Origin: Ariolimax columbianus
Lineage: Eukaryota > Mollusca > Gastropoda > Stylommatophora > Arionidae
NCBI GenBank assembly: GCA_036924085.1
Contig: JAVGWX010000018.1
Location: 26,362,563 to 26,426,562, forward strand
Direction of reading: 5' to 3'
DNA: 64,000 bases
Shown: positions 22,846 through 33,300 of the stretch, in pieces
Position numbering within the stretch: position 1 is the stretch's first letter
How the letters are laid out: every line of letters starts with the position of its first letter
Notes under the pieces: model-generated
What the model was told of the DNA's origin: nothing
Database searches by the model: none
The model's input: the letters and a program-made list of their open reading frames with translations, nothing else
Position numbers and translations under genes: made by a program

Positions 22846-23129
22846 GAATTATGTTGTGTAATCAAGCGGAATGTTCAACGCCATATTGGATTGTTTTCTC
22901 ACGGTTTAAGTCAGGCACAGCCGCAGAAAGATGCAGCATAACAAACAGGATAACCGAAAGAAAGCACATCAATTCCAGAGAATAAAGTCAAATTGAACTC
23001 TAAAATTATCAGAAACGCATACCAATCTCCATTGTGAAGTTGGTCCTTTTATGTGAAGCGGAAACATGACGGATGACCAAAGTCGATAATAAGAGATTGC
23101 AGAGTTTCATCAACAATCTATGAGAAAGA
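22846..23129. other. Spacer without recognised features
   Basis: Includes the 5' edge of the LINE copy. No ORF, repeat or RNA gene was recognised. Confidence 0.5.
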
Positions 23130-23399
23130 TGGTGGGCCTGTAAGCGGTCCATAAAGGTTACACATTAAAGTTTGTGAGAAAAAGATGGATAGACCATACA
23201 AGCTTGAAAACCCCAAGCCAGTGTCACTAGGCAACCTCTGTCATGGAACACACAAGGAAAAAGAGGCAAGTGCAAGTAAAAAAAAACACACGGAGAAGAG
23301 ACCTAGAGACTGAAGCAAGGAAAACAAAAATAAACTGGAGAGAACTTGAACAGATTGCGCAGAATCGACTGCATGGAGAGGATTGTGTTAATGACCTAT
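23130..23399 (+). mobile_element. LINE 3' end running into an array
   Basis: The plus strand, in two frames, reads RKRWIDHTSLKTPSQ, WNTQGKRGKCK, RRRDLETEARKTKINWRE and LEQIAQNRLHGEDCVNDLYF, then SR and tandem stops. This is the WIGHTLRKP...QGKRxRGRP...VNDLCxxR ending of the LINE type seen at 12668-13205. The last codons and the stop are the start of the 49-bp array unit. Confidence 0.8.
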
Positions 23400-24605
23400 A
23401 CTTCTCACGGTGATAAGGGCGAAGTGAGAGGGTTGGTTCATGACCTATGTGCCCCAAGATGATAAGGCACGAAGTGAGAGAGTTGGTTAATGACCAATGC
23501 GCCCCAAGGTGATAAGGCACGAAGTGAGAGAGTTGGTTAATGACCAATGCGCCCTAAGGTGATAAGGCACGAAGTGAGAGAGTTGGTTAATGACCAATGC
23601 GCCCCAAGGTGATAAGGGCGAAGTGAGAGAGTTGGTTAATGACCAATGCGCCCCAAGGTGATAAGGGCGAAGTGAGAGGGTTGGTTGATGACCTATGTGC
23701 CCAAAGGTGATAAGGGCGAAGTGAGAGGGTTGGTTGATGACCTATGTGCCCCAAGGTGATAAGACGCGAAGTGAGAGGGTTGGTTGATGACCTATGTGCC
23801 CAAAGGTGATAAGGGCGAAGTGAGAGGGTTGGTTGATGACCTATGTGCCCCAAGGTGATAAGGGCGAAGTGAGAGGGTTGGTTGATGACCTATGCACCCC
23901 AAGGTGATAAGGGCGAAGTGAGAGGGTTGGTTGATGACCTATGCACCCCAAGGTGATAATGGCGAAGTGAGAGGGTTGGTTAGTGACCTATATGGTGATA
24001 CGGGCGAAGTGAGAGGGTTGGTTGATGCCCTTTGTACCCCAAGGTGATAAGGGCGAAGTGAGAGGGTTGGTTGATGACCTATGTGCCCCAAGGTGATAAG
24101 GGCGAAGTGAGAGGGTTGGTTATGACTTATGTGCCCCAAGGTGATAAGGCACGAAGTGAGAGAGTTGGTTAATGACCAATGCGCTCCAAGGTGATAAGGC
24201 ACGAAGTGAGCGAGTTGGTTAATGACCAATGCGCCCCAAGGTGATAAGGCACGAAGTGAGAGAGTTGGTTAATGACCAATGCGCCCCAAGGTAATAAGGG
24301 CGAAGTGAGAGGGTTGGTTGATGGCTTATGTGTCCCAAGGTGATAAGGGCGAGGTGAGAGGGTTGGTTGATGACCTATGTGCCCCAAGGTGATAAGGGCG
24401 AAGTGAGAGGGTTGGTTGATGACCTATGTGCCCAAAGGTGATAAGGGCGAAGTGAGAGGGTTGGTTGATGACCTATGTGCCCCAAGGTGATAAGACGCGA
24501 AGTGAGAGGGTTGGTTGATGACTTATGTGCCCAAAGGTGATAAGGGCGAAATGAGAGGATTGGTTGATGACCTATGTACCCCAAGGTGATAGGGGCAAAG
24601 AAGCA
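23385..24605. repeat. 49-bp tandem array
   Basis: About 25 units: GTTGGTTGATGACCTATGTG then CCCCAAGGTGATAAGGGCG then AAGTGAGAGG. Three sub-types alternate (GGGCG, GGCACG, GACGCG after GATAA), which shows higher-order copying. The first unit matches the end of the adjacent LINE ORF (VNDLxxxR, then TGATAA). The reading frames here are by-products. Confidence 0.96.
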
Positions 24606-25139
24606 AAGCTTTAGCATGATTCTAACCTTTATTAATGTTATACACCCCCATTTTCTGCAGCGATGATTTCTAGATCTGTGAATTGTGCTTTTTCTTTGAT
24701 TCGCTTCTTCTACCCCAATTGAAGCTGCTGTTTTTCATTATACGACCACTGTGTCCATTGTGAAGAAACGGGGAATGAACAGTTAGAATACTGGTCTTCT
24801 GGTCATAAGGACATACCTTGGAACCTAGGTATGGACATATGTGTTAGTTTTCGATCGGTGAAATAAAACTTGAGCCATCTCACATTGCGACGACTGCACA
24901 GGAAAGTGGGTTATACTCGACAGTCCTTTAGATCTCCACGGCAGATTCTAGCTATGGGTAAATGCTGTAATAGTAATTCTGTTTTGGATGTGTTAAGAAT
25001 TAGTAATTTTTCATCACTAGTACATTTGCCAACCATGTTCATACACATTTGTACCACGTAATTAAATTGTCATTTTTTATACACTCGTTACATAAATACT
25101 CAGCTTATTTAAAAAGGCCACCTGCACATGAAATAATTC
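24606..25139. other. Spacer without recognised features
   Basis: No gene, repeat family or RNA gene was recognised. Confidence 0.5.
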
Positions 25140-25159
25140 TTTGGCTTTGTCTACGTGTA

Positions 25160-25783
25160 TGTCACGTTTATCTGCCTGCTTTCATGTGTGTCTGCCTGTT
25201 TGTCAAGTGTGTCTGCCTGTTTGTCAAGTGTGTCTGCCTGCTTCCATGTGCGTCGGCCTGTTGTTACGTGTGTCTGCCTGTTTGTTACGTGTGTCTGCAT
25301 GTTTGTCAAGTGTGTCTGCCTGCTTCCATGTGTGTCGGTCTGTTTGTTACTTGTGTCTGCCTGCTTGTTACGTGTGTCTGCCTGTTTGTCACGTGTGTCT
25401 GCCTGTTTGTCACGTATGTCTGCCTGCTTCCATGTGTGTCTGTCTGTTTGTCACGTATGTCTGCCTGCTTCCATATGTATCGGTCTGTTTGTTACGTGTG
25501 TCTGTCTGTTTGTTACGTGTGTCTGTCTGTTTGTTACGTGTGTCTGCCTGTTTGTTACGTGTGCCTGTCTGTTTGTTACGTGTGTCTGCCTGTTTGTTAC
25601 GTGTGTCTGCCTGCTTGTCACGCATGTCTCCCTGTTTGTCACGTGTGTCTGCCTGTCTCTCACGTGTGTCTGCCTGTTTGTTACGTGTGTCTGTCTGTTT
25701 GCCACGTGTGTCTGTCTGTTTGCCACGTGTGTCTGCCTGTCTCTCGCGTGTGTCTGCCTGTTTGTCACGTTTGTCTGAAATTA
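25160..25783. repeat. 21-bp tandem array
   Basis: About 30 units of TGTGTCTGCCTGTTTGTTACG with frequent changes in the last six bases (GTCACG, GTCAAG, TTCCATG). All six frames are nearly open, giving Cys/Val-rich or Arg/Gln/Thr-rich ORFs that are artefacts. Confidence 0.95.
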
Positions 25784-25859
25784 CAAGTTTGAGCACCACT
25801 GTATTGGGCAGCACTAAAGACGTCTTAAGAAGAAGTCGAGGACCTGGTGCGTTTGATTT

Positions 25860-26085
25860 ATGGGAATGTTGTTGTTGAATACCACAATGAGTAGGATTAC
25901 TTTTTTGTGTGCCGCAAAAAGGACGTTAAGTGGCGGGTTGTCGTCGTTTTCCTCACATCCCGAACGTGCTGATGAAAGTTGGCGGGGATTTTCCAGACGG
26001 TTGTGTTATGTTTGGCTTCATCTATGTGTCTCTCACTACTACGGGGATTACGTCGATCCCTCACTTTGTTAGGCTGCCATGAAAA
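25860..26085 (+). repeat. Dispersed repeat family D
   Basis: Aligns by eye with 48860-49080: CACAATGAGTA, CTCACATCCCGA, TGCTGATGAA, TTATG(T/C)T(T/A)TGGTTGGCTTCATCT-like blocks, and TACGTCGATCCC then GTTAG(CCA)GGCTGCCA. Minus-strand diverged copies are at 2815-2995 and 44655-44835. The class is unknown. Confidence 0.7.
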
Positions 26086-26096
26086 CAGCCCGTGTC

Positions 26097-26300
26097 TGTA
26101 GTCAAGAGGTTGAAGAACTGGATTCTAACAGTGATGAACGGAAACGGTGGGAGTTCGAATCCCGCAGAGTGCGTAAGACCAGAGTACCTGCATCTTGAGT
26201 TGACTCCAGTTGTCTAGACCAATAGTCTTGCCCCTGATCCAAGGTAACTCGAGGCAAGAGAGTGAGGTTGATGACCAGCGCATTCACTTCCTCACTATAA
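26097..26300 (+). mobile_element. Possible tRNA-derived SINE
   Basis: GGGAGTTCGAATCCCGC is a strong box B. A degenerate box A (AGTCAAGAGGTTGAAGAACTG) lies about 35 bases before it. The body to about 26300 has no coding capacity. No second copy was seen in the window. Confidence 0.45.
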
Positions 26301-26708
26301 TCTAAATACAGCGCACATCACATTATTAAGACAAAACCGTTTGATGATATGGTCATCATGGATTGCGATGGGTAATAATAATAATTATTATTATACATCT
26401 AAAGCAGAAGGGTCACGCTTTCAGTGTGTGGCCTTATACTGATAATTGTGTGCCTTTCTTTGTAATTACAGAGCATAAATTGAAGCATAAATGGTTTTCG
26501 ACCATAATTATGGTGTTGTTGGAATTCGCAAGTGAGTAAATGTGCTGGGAGAGGAACGAAAAATGCTAAACTATTTAAAAGAATTATCAGCGATGGCTGC
26601 GGGAAGGGCGAGATTGTTAAACTGATATTGACCCTTTCATATTGTACAGTTTCTCAGTTTATTGTAACAGTAGACTTTGTTTATTCTACATCAAGTTATT
26701 TCATTCTT

Positions 26709-26974
26709 AGGGACGGCGTGGGCTAGTGGATAAGTGACACGCTCACATCCGAAGGTGCTGAGTTCGATTCCCATCACAGCACCGGCCGTTACCCCGGGGA
26801 AGCAAAACCCTTAGAAAATGCAGGAGGAAGCAGACCCTTACATAAAATGCATGCTGAAGTCGGATGCATTGGGCCGACAGGCGCAAAATAAAAACCACAG
26901 TGCAACGCACACCGCCTTGGGGAATAGAGAAATAAGGCAAACGCCAACAAAAAACAAAAAAAAAAAAAAAAAAA
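26709..26974 (+). mobile_element. tRNA-derived SINE with target-site duplication
   Basis: Box A GTGGGCTAGTGGATAAGTG and box B GAGTTCGATTCCCATC are well spaced. The body carries a segment of repeat family A (CTGAAGTCGGATGCATTGGG and following). The 3' end is an A-rich tail (26949-26974). The duplication TTCATTCTT flanks it at 26700-26708 and 26975-26983. This is the cleanest retroposed insertion in the window and links repeat A to a tRNA-headed SINE. Confidence 0.9.
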
Positions 26975-27195
26975 TTCATTCTTGACTGCAGGGTTTTGAC
27001 ATTTTGTCTAAGTCAATTTACAAAAAAACAAAGTATGGTTTATTGATATACTCCTCCATTTTATGTTGCAATCATGTGTTACGCCAATTGAACTGACGAA
27101 AACGATCATGGATTTCCAACTCTTCGTGTCAAGAATGATGTTTATCAATTCTACCCCTGCACGTCGTCCTGTCTATGATATTAAGAAGTCTAACA

Positions 27196-27257
27196 CTTAT
27201 CACATTATTTGTCACATTATTTGCCACATTATTTGTCACATTATTTGTCACATTATC
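27196..27257. repeat. 14-bp tandem array
   Basis: Four to five copies of CACATTATTTGTCA with single-base changes. Confidence 0.9.
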
Positions 27258-27299
27258 TTATCTGGTCTCATGTTTCGGTAAGCATATATGACTTTGCTA

Positions 27300-28166
27300 T
27301 ATGGACAACCACAGAACATGCAACGATAGCCTGATACTTGCTCCAAAAAACAGCAGAGAAGGCGGAGAACTGGACAAAAAAGTGGGGACTGAAAATAAAC
27401 CACACCAAAACATCCACCAATCTCTTTTCAATCTCCCCCATAAAGGAAACAATGAAAATAAAAATAGGAAACTAACAAATGCCCCAGTTGGACACACCTA
27501 CATTCGTTGGAGTCACATTTGACTCGAGACTTACCTGGAAGTCAAATATAGAGAAAATCCAGACAAGGGCCGTAAAATGACTCTTAGTGATGAAAAAACT
27601 GGCTGGTACATCGTGTGGGAGGGGGGGGGGGGCGGAGGGGGCAATCAAAAAATCCTCAAGCATGTGTTACACTGGTGCAATCAGACCAATCATGGAATAT
27701 GCCTTTAGCACTTGGTCAACAGCGGCCAAAACAAACACAGGAAAACTAGACCGAGTGGAAAATATGGGTCGCAGAATTACCCTTGGGGTACTGAAAAGCA
27801 CTCCAATAACAGAGCTGGGAAAAACAGCAAATATTGAGCCACTTGAATTAAGGAGAAAATATAAATCCGTTACTCGGTTTGAAAAACTAAAGCGATTACC
27901 AGATCATCCTCTGCACCAGAAGTTCTAAGAGAGAACAAAAAACAGACTAGTAAGGACAAGCCCAAACCCTCTGGCCAGAGAAATACACAAAAAACACGCA
28001 GACATTCTTGAAGCTAAAACCAAAAAGTGCGAAGCACTCATTCCAGAACCCTGGACACTGATCCAGGACCGGTCCAAATTAATCTTAAACGTTAGCGAAG
28101 AAAAGTGAACAGTCGGCAACAGAACAAAAAATCCACGTTCTAAAGGAGCTCAAGAGACAGTTCCCT
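27300..28166 (+). mobile_element. LINE RT/C-terminal part upstream of the RNase H array
   Basis: Broken plus-strand frames read the RT thumb and linker: VGVTFDSRLTWKSNIEKIQ near 27505-27570, IRPIMEYAFSTWSTAAK near 27680-27740, RITLGVLKSTPITEL near 27770, and LRRKYKSVTRFEKLKRLP. A G-run at 27620-27632 and a stop near 27926 interrupt it. It leads directly into the RNase H domain through KRQFPSNSWTHVYTDG. Confidence 0.85.
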
Positions 28167-28751
28167 AGCAACTCTTGGACACACGTGTACACAGATGGAT
28201 CTGCCTCGGTGAGCAACTATTGGACACACGTGTACACAGATGGATCTGCCTCGGTGAGCAACTCTTGGACACACGTGTACACAGATGGATCTGCCTCGGT
28301 GAGCAACTATTAGACACACGTGTACACAGATGGATCTGCCTCGGTGAGCAACTCTTGGACACATGTGTACACATATGGATCTGTCTCGGTGAGCAACTAT
28401 TGGACACACGTGTACACAGATGGATCTGCCTCGGTGAGCAACTATTGGACACACATGTACACAGATGGATCTGCCTCGGTGAGCAACTATTGGACACACG
28501 TGTACACAGAGGGATCTGCCTCGGTGAGCAACTATTGGACACACGTGTACACAGATGGATCCGCCTCGGTGAGTAACTCTTGGACACACGTGTACACAGA
28601 TGGATCTGCCTCGGTGAGCAACTCTTGGACACACGTGCACACAGATGGATCTGCCTCGGTGAGCAACTATTGGACACACGTGTACACAGATGGATCCGCC
28701 TCGGTGAGTAACTCTTGGACACACGTGTACACAGATGGATCTGCCTCGGTG
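28167..28751. repeat. 45-bp array made of an RNase H catalytic motif
   Basis: Exactly 13 units of 45 bp (585 bp). In the LINE frame each encodes SNSWTHVYTDGSASV, where TDGS is the first catalytic motif of RNase H. The LINE reading enters from the left (PSNSWTHVYTDGSA) and leaves to the right (SNKRGVSGIYIEH) without loss of frame. Long ORFs in other frames are artefacts. Confidence 0.97.
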
Positions 28752-29400
28752 AGCAATAAAAGGGGAGTCAGTGGAATCTACATTGAACACTCCAATGGCG
28801 ACATAGAAAATCACCCCATACCAGCAGAAGAGACTTGTACCAATTTCAGAGCTGAAGCAAGAGCTGTTCATGCAATAACTCAGATTCTGATCAGCCAAAA
28901 CATAAATACAAGGAAAACGGTCATTCTAACAGACTCCAGGAGTGTACTCCAGGACATCTCAAGCCATAAACAAGATAGACTCTCACATGAAATGACATAC
29001 AATATAGAATTGCTGTCTCAACAAAAAGAAAACCAGATAAAGTCCTACAATGGATCCTGGCCCACTGTGGGATCCCTGTTAACGAGAAAGGAGATGAGCT
29101 CGCAATAGCCGGAAGTGGAGGCACGCATACTCCCTATCCACTGATCTATAAAGAAGCAAAGACATTCATCAAACGATCCACGAGGACAGAATGGAGAGAA
29201 CAGCAAAGAGAATGCAAGCCAGAAAATGACAGCATAGACAAACTTGGCAGAGATGGGCAGAAAAAGATCTTCAGACTCAGAACGGGACACTATAGACTCA
29301 AGGCCCACCTCCACAGAATGGGTCTCAGAGACACTGCCACGTGCGATTGTGGAGCACCCAAGCAAACACCAGAACCATATTCTGCAAGAATGCTTCTTAC
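28752..29400 (+). mobile_element. LINE RNase H domain and C-terminus
   Basis: The order fits RNase H: TDGS (in the array), then TNFRAEARAVHAI (catalytic Glu), VILTDSRSVLQ (Asp), and, after a frameshift near 29045, WILAHCGIPVNEKGDELA (His and last Asp). RLRTGHYRLKAHLHRMG and the Cys/His knuckle CDCGAP follow, with QEC...HYPE in another frame. It is an inactive element of an RNase H-bearing LINE clade. Confidence 0.88.
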
Positions 29401-29672
29401 ACTATCCTGAGGTTTATTATTGACTTGGTCTGTTTAAGTTCTTACACTAACCGGAGGTTTATTATTGACTTGGTCTGTTTAAGTTCTTACACTAACCGGA
29501 GGTTTATTATTGACTTGATCTGTTTAAGTTCTTACACTAACCTGAGGTTTATTATTGACTTGATCTGTTTAAGTTCTTACACTAACCGGAGGTTTATTAT
29601 TGACTTGGTATGTTTAAGTTCTTATACTAACCCAAGGTTTATTATTGACGATCTGTTTAACTTCATACGATA
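29394..29672. repeat. 45-bp tandem array at the LINE end
   Basis: About six units of TTCTTACACTAACCGGAGG plus TTTATTATTGACTTGGTCTG and TTTAAG. The first unit (TTCTTACACTATCCTGAGG) coincides with the end of the LINE Cys/His knuckle coding sequence, so the unit is partly LINE-derived. Confidence 0.92.
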
Positions 29673-29796
29673 ACCCGATGATTAATATGTACTAGACCTG
29701 TTTAATATCTTATGCTAGCTAGTTGTTTCGGGGTCTATTTATCCCAGAATAAATTATTTCCTCTTTTGCACACGCACACTAACAGTAATAATAATG

Positions 29797-29828
<32 letters not shown>

Positions 29829-30221
29829 CTTCAACAAGAACAATAACAAACACACACACAAACATACATACTTTCTTTTCGTCTGCCTCACACACACAAA
29901 CACAGACACACTCACATACAGCCTCCCACAAATGTACAATCAGACACATATTATGAACATATTCTTTGATCGCATCTCAGGTGTACACTTTTAACACGTA
30001 TGAACTTATTCTTTGATCCCATCTCACGTGTACACTTTTGACACGTGGCACTAAAAGGTTTACAACAGGTAAACATTGCAACACAAAGGTGTTGGCATAT
30101 GTTACTAAAAATGGATTGTCGCGTGACACAAAATACAAACAAGCAAAGTGAAAAATATACGAAGCAAATTTAGCTATGCCTCCAACATGCACAGCAATGT
30201 TTCTTTTACAAAACTCAGTTA
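29673..30221. other. Spacer downstream of the cyclase gene
   Basis: Contains an (ACA)n run at 29796-29828, CA-rich DNA to 29920, and a direct duplication of about 47 bases (about 29952-29998 and 29999-30045, ATGAAC...GTGTACACTTTT). Part may be 3' UTR of the cyclase gene on the minus strand, but I could not place a poly(A) signal. Confidence 0.5.
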
Positions 30222-30399
30222 TTAACTGCCGAACATCACACACAACATTACAAAAGTCGCCATGGCAACAAAATTGACACCTATTCTTCCTGGAGGTTTG
30301 ATTAGTCCAGCAGCACCTGACGACGGATCATCACAACTCGATAACCCAACGCATTCAGGGCTGTCCGGTGAGTCCAGGCATAATAAGAAACTCACCTCT
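30222..30399 (-). CDS. Cyclase coding exon 7 (C-terminus and anchor signal)
   Basis: Acceptor ATGATCTTTTTCAG (AG at 30401-30400); stop TAA at 30224-30222. It encodes EVSFLLCLDSPDSPEC with the last conserved cysteine pair, then a tail LSSCDDPSSGAAGLIKPPG and the hydrophobic VNFVAMATFVMLCVMFGS. The tail extends beyond where the secreted Aplysia enzyme ends. Small residues followed by a hydrophobic C-terminus fit a GPI-anchor signal; a short C-terminal membrane segment is the alternative. Confidence 0.88.
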
Positions 30400-33300
30400 C
30401 TGAAAAAGATCATTAAGTACGTTATATCGGTACATTAAGGCGGAAAGATTTCATAGCAGCTACCAACCAAACAATTCGACAATACTTCTCATGGCTTTTA
30501 AGCGTAATTAATCAAAGCTTTGTGCTCCTCTCGGAGCCAACTCTATTGACCCCATCTCCGAATCATACATGGTCTTGTGCTACACTTTCTGTTTCTCTCC
30601 AGATGTAACCATAATTTAATCGCTGTAACCTTCTGTTACTCTTCTTTCGTGTGTTTCTCTTCCTTTGAGGACTTCATGTCAGAACCTGCCTGGATATGCT
30701 GAATAGGATTTATTTGTTATATCGATCCCCATTTTTTAAATCTCTAAATGTGTTGTTCCAGAGGATGTTGCTGGCTACTTTTCAAAATTTCTTCATTCTT
30801 GACCATGACCTGCCACTTTATGCCCGTTATCCTTCTAAGGCATCTGTTAGCGAAGAGCTTGAGTCTTTGTTGTATTGTCTTGGTCGTTCTCCATGTCAAA
30901 ATACAGCAGTCTTCTTATGTCTTGTCATTTATCCTGGTATGTCTGTCTCTAGAACGAGCCCATTTGTGTGCCTTACAGCGTTAGGTTATGAAGAGATCTC
31001 TAGAACGATCCGGCCTGTTATGCCTTTCAGCGTTAGGTTATGAAGAGATCTCTAGAACGAGCCCATCTGTGTGCCTTTCAGCGTTAGGTTATGAAGAGAT
31101 CTCTAGAACGATCCGGCCTGTTATGCCTTTCAGCGTTAGGTTATGAAAAGATCTCTAGAACGAGCCAGTCTGTGTGCCTTTCAGCGTTAGGTTATGAATA
31201 GATCTCTAGAACGATCCGGCCTGTTATGCCTTTCAGCGTTAGGTTATGAAGAGATCGCTAGAACGAGCCGGCCTGTTATGCCTTTTAGCGTTAGGTTATG
31301 AAGAGATCTCAAGAACGAGCCAGTCTGTTATGCCTTTAAGCGTTAGGTTATGAAGAGATCTCTAGAATGATCCGGCCTGTTATGCCTTTCAGCGTTAGGT
31401 TATAAAGAGATCTATAGAACGAGCCGGTCTGTTATGCCTTTAAGCGTTATGTTATGAAGAGATCTCTAGAATGATCCGGCCTGTTATGCCTTTCAGCGTT
31501 AGGTTATAAAGAGATTTCTAGAACGAGCCGGTCTGTTTTGCCTTTCAGCTTCAGGTTATTAAGAGATCACTAGAACAACCCCGTCTGTGTGCCTCATGCC
31601 CGGTAGCATTAACTGATTCAGATATTTATGTAAGCGACCTGTTTCGTGGTCTGCTGTTGGCATTGAATCCGTTGTATCTAATTAGCATTGCCTGTTTGGG
31701 GGTTCTGTGTTGTGATAGTCTTGTTACGTGGCCAAACCATTTTAGTTGCTGTCTTTTAGTGTAGTCTAATACTGGTGTTGTTCCCACTAGTCTTCTCATG
31801 TCATCGTTTCTGATCATGTCTCTTCTTGTTACGCCCAATATTTTTTGCAGGGAATTCTATTTCTGTTGTTACGATGTAGCGTTTTTCATTTGATGAAAGC
31901 TCTAGAAACAATACCAAATATATTATACAGTAGTCAAAGAGTCAAAGAAAGCTCAAGAAACAATACCAAATATATTATACAGTAGTCAAAGAGTCAAAGA
32001 AAGCTCTAGAAACAATACCAAATATATGATACAGTAGTCAGAGTCAAATAAAGCTCTAGAAACAATACCAAATATATGATACAGTAGTCAAAGAGTCAAA
32101 GAAAGCTCTAGAAACAATACCAAATATATGATACAGTATTCAAAGAGTCAAAGAAAGCTCTAGAAAAGAATGGACCATCGGGACGGCTTAAGTCTTATGG
32201 ACGGAGATAAGACATGGACCAGCACAGCTTAAGTCTTATGGACGGAGATAAAATATGGACCAGCACAGCTTAAGTCTTATGGACGGAGATAAGACATGGA
32301 CCAGGATAGCTTAAGTCTTATGGACGGAGATAAGACATGGACAAGCCCAGCTAAAGTCTTATGGACGGAGATACGACATGGACAAGCACAGCTTAAGTCT
32401 TATGGACGGAGATAAGACATGGACCAGGACAGCTTAAGTCTTATGGACGGAGATAAGACATGGACCAGCACAGCTTAAGTCTTATGGACGGAGATAAGAC
32501 ATGGGCCAGGACAGCTTAAGTCTTATGGACGGAGATAAGACATGGACCAGCACAGCTTAAGTCTTATGGGCGGAGATAAGACATGGACCAGCACAGCTTA
32601 AGTCCTATGGACGGAGATAAGACATGGACCAGCACAGCTTAAGTCTTATGGACGGAAATAAGACATGGACCAGGACAGCTTAAGTCTTATGGACGGAGAT
32701 AAGACATGGACCAGCACAGTTAAAGTCTTATGGACGGAAATAAGACATGGACCAGGACAGCTTAAGTCTTATGGACGGAGATAAGACATGGACCAGCACA
32801 GCTTAAGTCTTATGGACGGAGATAAAATATGGACCAGCACAGCTTAAGTCTTATGGACGGAAATAAGACATGGACAAGCACAGCTTAAGTCTTATGGACG
32901 GAGATAAGACATGGACAAGCACAGCTTAAGTCTTATGGACGGAGATAAGACATGGACCAGGACAGCTTAAGTCTTATGGACGGAGATAAGACATGGACAA
33001 GCACAGCTTAAGTCTTATGGACGGAGATAAGACATGGACCAGGACAGCTTAAGTCTTATGGACGGAGATAAGACATGGACCAGGACAGCTTAAGTCTTAT
33101 GGACGGAGATAAGACATGGACCAGCACAGTTAAAGTCTTATGGACGGAGATAAGACATGGACCAGCACAGCTTAAGTCTTATGGACGGAGATAAGACATG
33201 GACCAGCACAGCTTAAGTCTTATGGACGGAGATAAGACATGGACCAGGACAGGTGGAGTCTTATGGACGAGATGAAGACTATGGAAGCGGACAGCTGGAG

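Noticed and set aside
23385..24605. CRISPR array
   Set aside because: Units are contiguous with no unique spacers. The same holds for all other arrays here, and the DNA is eukaryotic.
25049..25878. Cys/Val-rich ORFs as secreted cysteine-rich proteins
   Set aside because: They are three frames of one 21-bp array with no conserved cysteine spacing beyond the unit.
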